The notes under the pieces were generated by a model. That model searched no databases and was not told the DNA's origin. It saw only the letters and a program-made list of their open reading frames with translations. This document shows, piece after piece, positions 53,516-55,131 of a DNA stretch of 55,131 nt; the first letter of the stretch is position 1; each line of letters opens with the position of its first letter. The stretch lies in NCBI GenBank assembly GCA_964444925.1, contig CAYUIV010000005.1:1-55131 (forward strand), in the 5' to 3' direction. Position numbers and translations under genes: made by a program. Source of the stretch: CAYUIV01 sp964444925 (GTDB lineage Bacteria; Pseudomonadota; Gammaproteobacteria; Diplorickettsiales; Diplorickettsiaceae).

Positions 53516-53640
53516 AAAGTAGCTATTTATTGTGTATCAATGCAATCAAGCTTGATACCTTCTCAACACAAAAGCGTTGTTGAATATATGTTAAATTTTT
53601 GTTAGTTTTTATAGGCTTTTCAGCCAACAGCGGGTCAACT
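53516..53640 (+). promoter_or_regulatory. upstream region, inverted copy of 50784-50909
   Basis: Matches the leader of the giant ankyrin gene base for base at most positions, ending CAGCCAACAGCGGGTCAACT before ATG. The two leaders point away from a common centre of about 2.6 kb. Confidence 0.65.
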
Positions 53641-55131
53641 ATGCCAAACACCACAGAAGCTACAACCATGAAGCATCATTTACCTATACAACCAGTAAAC
53701 AAAAAAGATGCGCTACTTGCTGCGATTTAGCAAGGAAATATCCCTAACCTAGAGCTTTTCTTGAAAGAAAATCAAGCGTTCATTGCGCAGATAGATCCAG
53801 AGTTTTTAGTAGAAATACTACAGCAAGCGCATCAAGACGTTCATAAAGTATCTGAAATTATTAAACTATTATTGTGCTACGGTCTAACACTCGATAAAAC
53901 TGATACTGCAGGATGTACTGTATTGTTGCATGCCGCCAATCAAGGGCATATCGAGGTAGTCGGATTGTTACGGGAGCAAGGTGCTGATATCAATCAGTGT
54001 GATTTTCATGGGATGACGGCACTTCTATATGCAGCTGAGCAAGGGCATACCGAGGTAGTTGCATTGTTACGGGAGCAAGGCGCGAGTATAGAGCAGCGTG
54101 ATGAAAATGGAGTGACCGCACTCTTACATGCAGCTGAGCAAGGTCATACCGAGGTAGTCAGATTATTACTGAACCAAGGTGCCGATATTGAGAAATGTGA
54201 TCATGTGAGTTTTACCGCACTGCTATGGGCCGCTAATCGAGGGTATATCGAGATAGTCAAATTATTACTGGATCAAGGTGCGGGTATGGAGAAGTGTGAT
54301 CAAAATGGAGTGACCGCACTCTTACATGCAGCCGCTGGAGGTCATACCCAGGTAGTTAGATTATTGCTCTCTCACAACGAGAGTACGATGATAGTTAACA
54401 CATCTCAAAAAACGTCAAATTTTACGCCGCTTATGATAGCAGCACTTTCGACTAAAGACAGTAGTGCAAATTGTTTAGAACAGCTACTCCTGCACCCGGC
54501 ATTGAATCCCTATACACGCAATGCATGGAATTTAAACGCGTTAGAATTGCTTATCGTAGATAGAATAGAGAAATATTTCAGAAGCAAATGGCTTATTCAT
54601 TTTGAGCTTTTTGAGAAAAAAGTTTCATTACTTATGAAAGCGGGTCTGACGTTCAAACCGCACTTAGCGCACATGATTGGCAATATCCCACAGCAAGTGG
54701 CTTGTTTCATTCTGTATTGTGAAAAAAAAGACCACGTACCGACCCAAATTAACAAAATCACTGAAAAAGTAAGCAAATCGCAGGGGAGAAAATTTCAGAG
54801 CGATTTCATCACCATGAGAAAACACTATAAATCAATGGCGCTTCATTATTTTGCTGACGACTTACCTGATGTACGAGAATTTACACTCAATACAAATAAA
54901 GCGATTGAAATATTACGGCACGAAGAAGTTAGGCTGAGGTATCATTTATCGGGGCTATCTAAGCATATAAATCAATATGATGAGACAAGGCGGTTTGAAT
55001 ACTGTCAATATATTGACAACATCGTCACTAAAGTCCATAAGAGTGTTCAAGAAAAGTATAAGTTAGAGAGTAGTATAATTGTACCCAAGCTCTTGCAAGC
55101 TGAAGACATGACGATAAAAGACTACGTAGAA
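53641..55131 (+). pseudogene. paralogue of the giant ankyrin gene with an in-frame stop, 3' end outside window
   Basis: The translation aligns with the 1154-residue protein from MPNTTEATTMKHHLPIQPVN onward, but codon 30 is TAG (53728-53730) where the other copy has Gln. After that the frame is open to the window end. It has only five ankyrin repeats (for example GVTALLHAAEQGHTEVVRLL), against 21 in the sister gene, then the same helical tail (HMIGNIPQQVACF, FEYCQYIDNIV). No ATG follows the stop until within the repeats, so it is probably a young pseudogene, unless it uses a TTG start downstream or stop read-through. Confidence 0.8.

Overview
The window looks like the chromosome of an AT-rich, host-associated gammaproteobacterium, possibly in or near the Legionellales; I cannot place it more precisely. 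The housekeeping genes are gammaproteobacterial in type and order: epmB, tsaD, rpsU-dnaG, proS-radC, clpB, hslVU, ileS-lspA, thrS-infC-rpmI-rplT, uvrC-pgsA and mnmE. Between them sit large ankyrin genes, F-box genes, pseudogenes and long non-coding gaps, a pattern typical of intracellular bacteria of protists or arthropods.

Layout. 1-5.2 kb: the 3' end of pgk and three tandem F-box paralogues. 5.2-16.5 kb: translation, replication and protein quality-control genes. 16.5-21.7 kb: one orphan gene and three ankyrin-type genes whose C-termini carry a short F-box/PRANC-like motif. 22-29 kb: hslUV, a pilin, ileS-lspA, a decayed second lspA and a two-cluster ferredoxin. 29-32.4 kb: two exported beta-rich proteins, then an ankyrin gene with a broken partial copy beside it. 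32.8-45.3 kb: a TPR-methyltransferase, xthA, the thrS operon, two tRNAs, uvrC-pgsA, minor pilins and mnmE. 45.6-46.7 kb: a kinase gene of eukaryotic type. 47.3-55.1 kb: a giant ankyrin gene, another ankyrin gene, a decayed 3' fragment and an inverted paralogue of the giant gene that runs off the window.

Main discovery. The gene at 45598-46736 (minus) encodes a fructosamine-3-kinase of the type I know from fungi. It is not open in the DNA. Removing two GT...AG segments of 45 and 47 nt gives an uninterrupted frame of 348 residues and rejoins the conserved N-terminus exactly. I read this as a eukaryotic gene that still carries spliceosomal-type introns inside a bacterial contig. It is either a very recent transfer or an assembly chimera, and both are testable.

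Other themes. (1) A probable ubiquitin-hijacking arsenal: three N-terminal F-box proteins plus ankyrin proteins with a C-terminal F-box-like motif. (2) Loss of tRNA-synthetase proofreading: ProRS lacks the INS editing domain, and ThrRS lacks TGS and key editing residues, while IleRS keeps its editing motifs. (3) Genome decay and duplication: an lspA pseudogene, ankyrin gene fragments, and a paralogue with an in-frame stop. All coordinates and translations were read by eye; no database search was run.
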